A stretch of 64,000 bases of DNA from CBDCVN01 sp965223045. GTDB taxonomy: Bacteria; Deinococcota; Deinococci; Deinococcales; Trueperaceae. The translations under genes were made by a program, and so were the position numbers. How positions within the stretch are numbered: position 1 is the stretch's first letter; each line of letters opens with the position of its first letter. The notes below the pieces were generated by a model that was not told the DNA's origin, searched no databases, and worked only from the letters and a program-made list of their open reading frames with translations. Below, piece after piece: positions 63,548 through 64,000 of the stretch. The DNA lies in contig CBDCVN010000013.1 in assembly GCA_965223045.1 (NCBI GenBank), forward strand, positions 5,096,582 through 5,160,581, given 5' to 3'.

Positions 63548-63640
63548 CTCGAGACCAGCAGAATTTGTTGGGGTGGCTCGAGCAACCCAGTCAACCTAAT
63601 ATTTGGTGATGTTGGTTACCTACAAGCCCTTGTCCATGCT
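63548..63640 (+). repeat. CTCGAG-bounded repeat R3, full copy
   Basis: Left half CTCGAGACCAGCAGAATTTG...GGGGTGGCTCGAGC is joined directly to the right half (ACCCAGTCAACCTAAT...GGTTACCTACAA). This shows that the separated halves elsewhere come from one element. Confidence 0.75.
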
Positions 63641-63813
63641 GAAGACCTAAACAAGCAGGATTTTCTAGGATTTATTTGGGGCTTGGTTCAAGTTAAAGCC
63701 CTTCTGATAAGACAAGGAATCTTATAGTACTTTGTATGTTGGGCTTTCTTGATATCTGTTATAGAATAATTAAGTTATTGTGTTTTTGAAATTTAGGATA
63801 AAGGGCTTAAAGC

Positions 63814-64000
63814 ATGACAGAACAGCAAAAGCAAAAAGTTGAGCAAAGACTAAAGGAAGCTAAAGACAAAAAACTAACTACACTGGATTTACGCAATTGT
63901 GGACTTGGTGAAATACCTGAAGAGGTTTTTGAACTTACTTGGCTTGAAAACTTGCTTTTAGGTGCAGAAACAAGAGAAGAGTGGTATTATAGCTTACTTT
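63814..64000 (+). CDS. Leucine-rich-repeat protein, 3' truncated by window edge
   Basis: An ATG at 63814 starts a frame open to the last base (62 codons). It begins with a charged helix (MTEQQKQKVEQRLKEAKDKK) followed by a first leucine-rich repeat, LTTLDLRNCGLGEIPEEVFE, LTWLENLLLG. This start is typical of bacterial LRR proteins with Roc-COR GTPase or other NTPase domains, which often sit in defence islands. What follows the first repeats cannot be seen here. Confidence 0.7.
   Translation, partial: MTEQQKQKVEQRLKEAKDKKLTTLDLRNCGLGEIPEEVFELTWLENLLLGAETREEWYYSLL

Noticed and set aside
1..64000. tRNA and rRNA genes
   Set aside because: No T-loop consensus in cloverleaf context or rRNA core sequence was recognised, but a dedicated scan was not possible.

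Overview
The window is AT-rich bacterial chromosome with normal gene density, no rRNA and no tRNA that I could find. Several features point to a low-GC relative of Deinococcota (Deinococcus/Truepera-like), although no marker here proves it. These are a BTAD-TPR regulator, a DraRnl-type RNA ligase, a DUF4388 protein, and many genes whose -10 hexamer (TANNNT) lies only 6-8 nt from the start codon, meaning leaderless mRNAs. The palindrome GCTCGAGC is strikingly frequent in resident DNA and missing from all four transposable elements.

Layout. 1-9.6 kb: truncated BTAD-TPR protein, secreted subtilase-like protein with a long Pro-Asp-Asn-Arg repeat, K+ channel, hisC, a small secreted protein, an ABC ATPase without a normal start codon and a YnjB-like binding protein. 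9.8-18.3 kb: an IS4/IS701-type insertion, SDR plus TetR, Rieske oxygenase, leuS and a small secreted protein. 18.5-23.8 kb: nuoKLMN only (proton-pumping arm of complex I). 24-34.6 kb: M42 peptidase, DUF4388 protein, then a signalling set of Ser/Thr kinase, VWA, FHA and pseudokinase-PP2C proteins, and a NurA-like nuclease. 34.7-45.1 kb: OmpH-like lipoprotein, vapBC-type module, sortase with its VIT-VWA target, an IS5 insertion, a frameshifted lipase and a lipoprotein metallopeptidase. 46-48.7 kb: a 921-residue protein joining a TM0106/Cas4-like region, a DEDD-exonuclease-like region and an IS66 transposase. 48.9-59.7 kb: metH, RNA ligase, a RibD-C/DHFR-fold protein, a complete ISAzo13 element, oxidoreductase, a decayed MazF and a SIMPL protein. 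60-64 kb: a toxin-antitoxin/defence-like island (MazEF, AbiEi/AbiEii, a DUF6575 pair and an LRR protein) held together by repeats rich in CTCGAG.

Three unrelated secreted-protein genes (2226, 6860 minus, 18031) share one promoter layout: two GTTAAG half-sites exactly 11 bp apart (TTAACA on the other strand, like Pho boxes), then a TANNNT -10 exactly 10 nt further on. This looks like a small regulon of an OmpR/PhoB-type response regulator.

Several genes are visibly broken: single-base frameshifts in the lipase and the AbiEi antitoxin, a nonsense codon in a MazF relic, a GGDEF tail, an NTF2-like tail and an IS5-interrupted small gene. Four dispersed repeat families fill the intergenic space.
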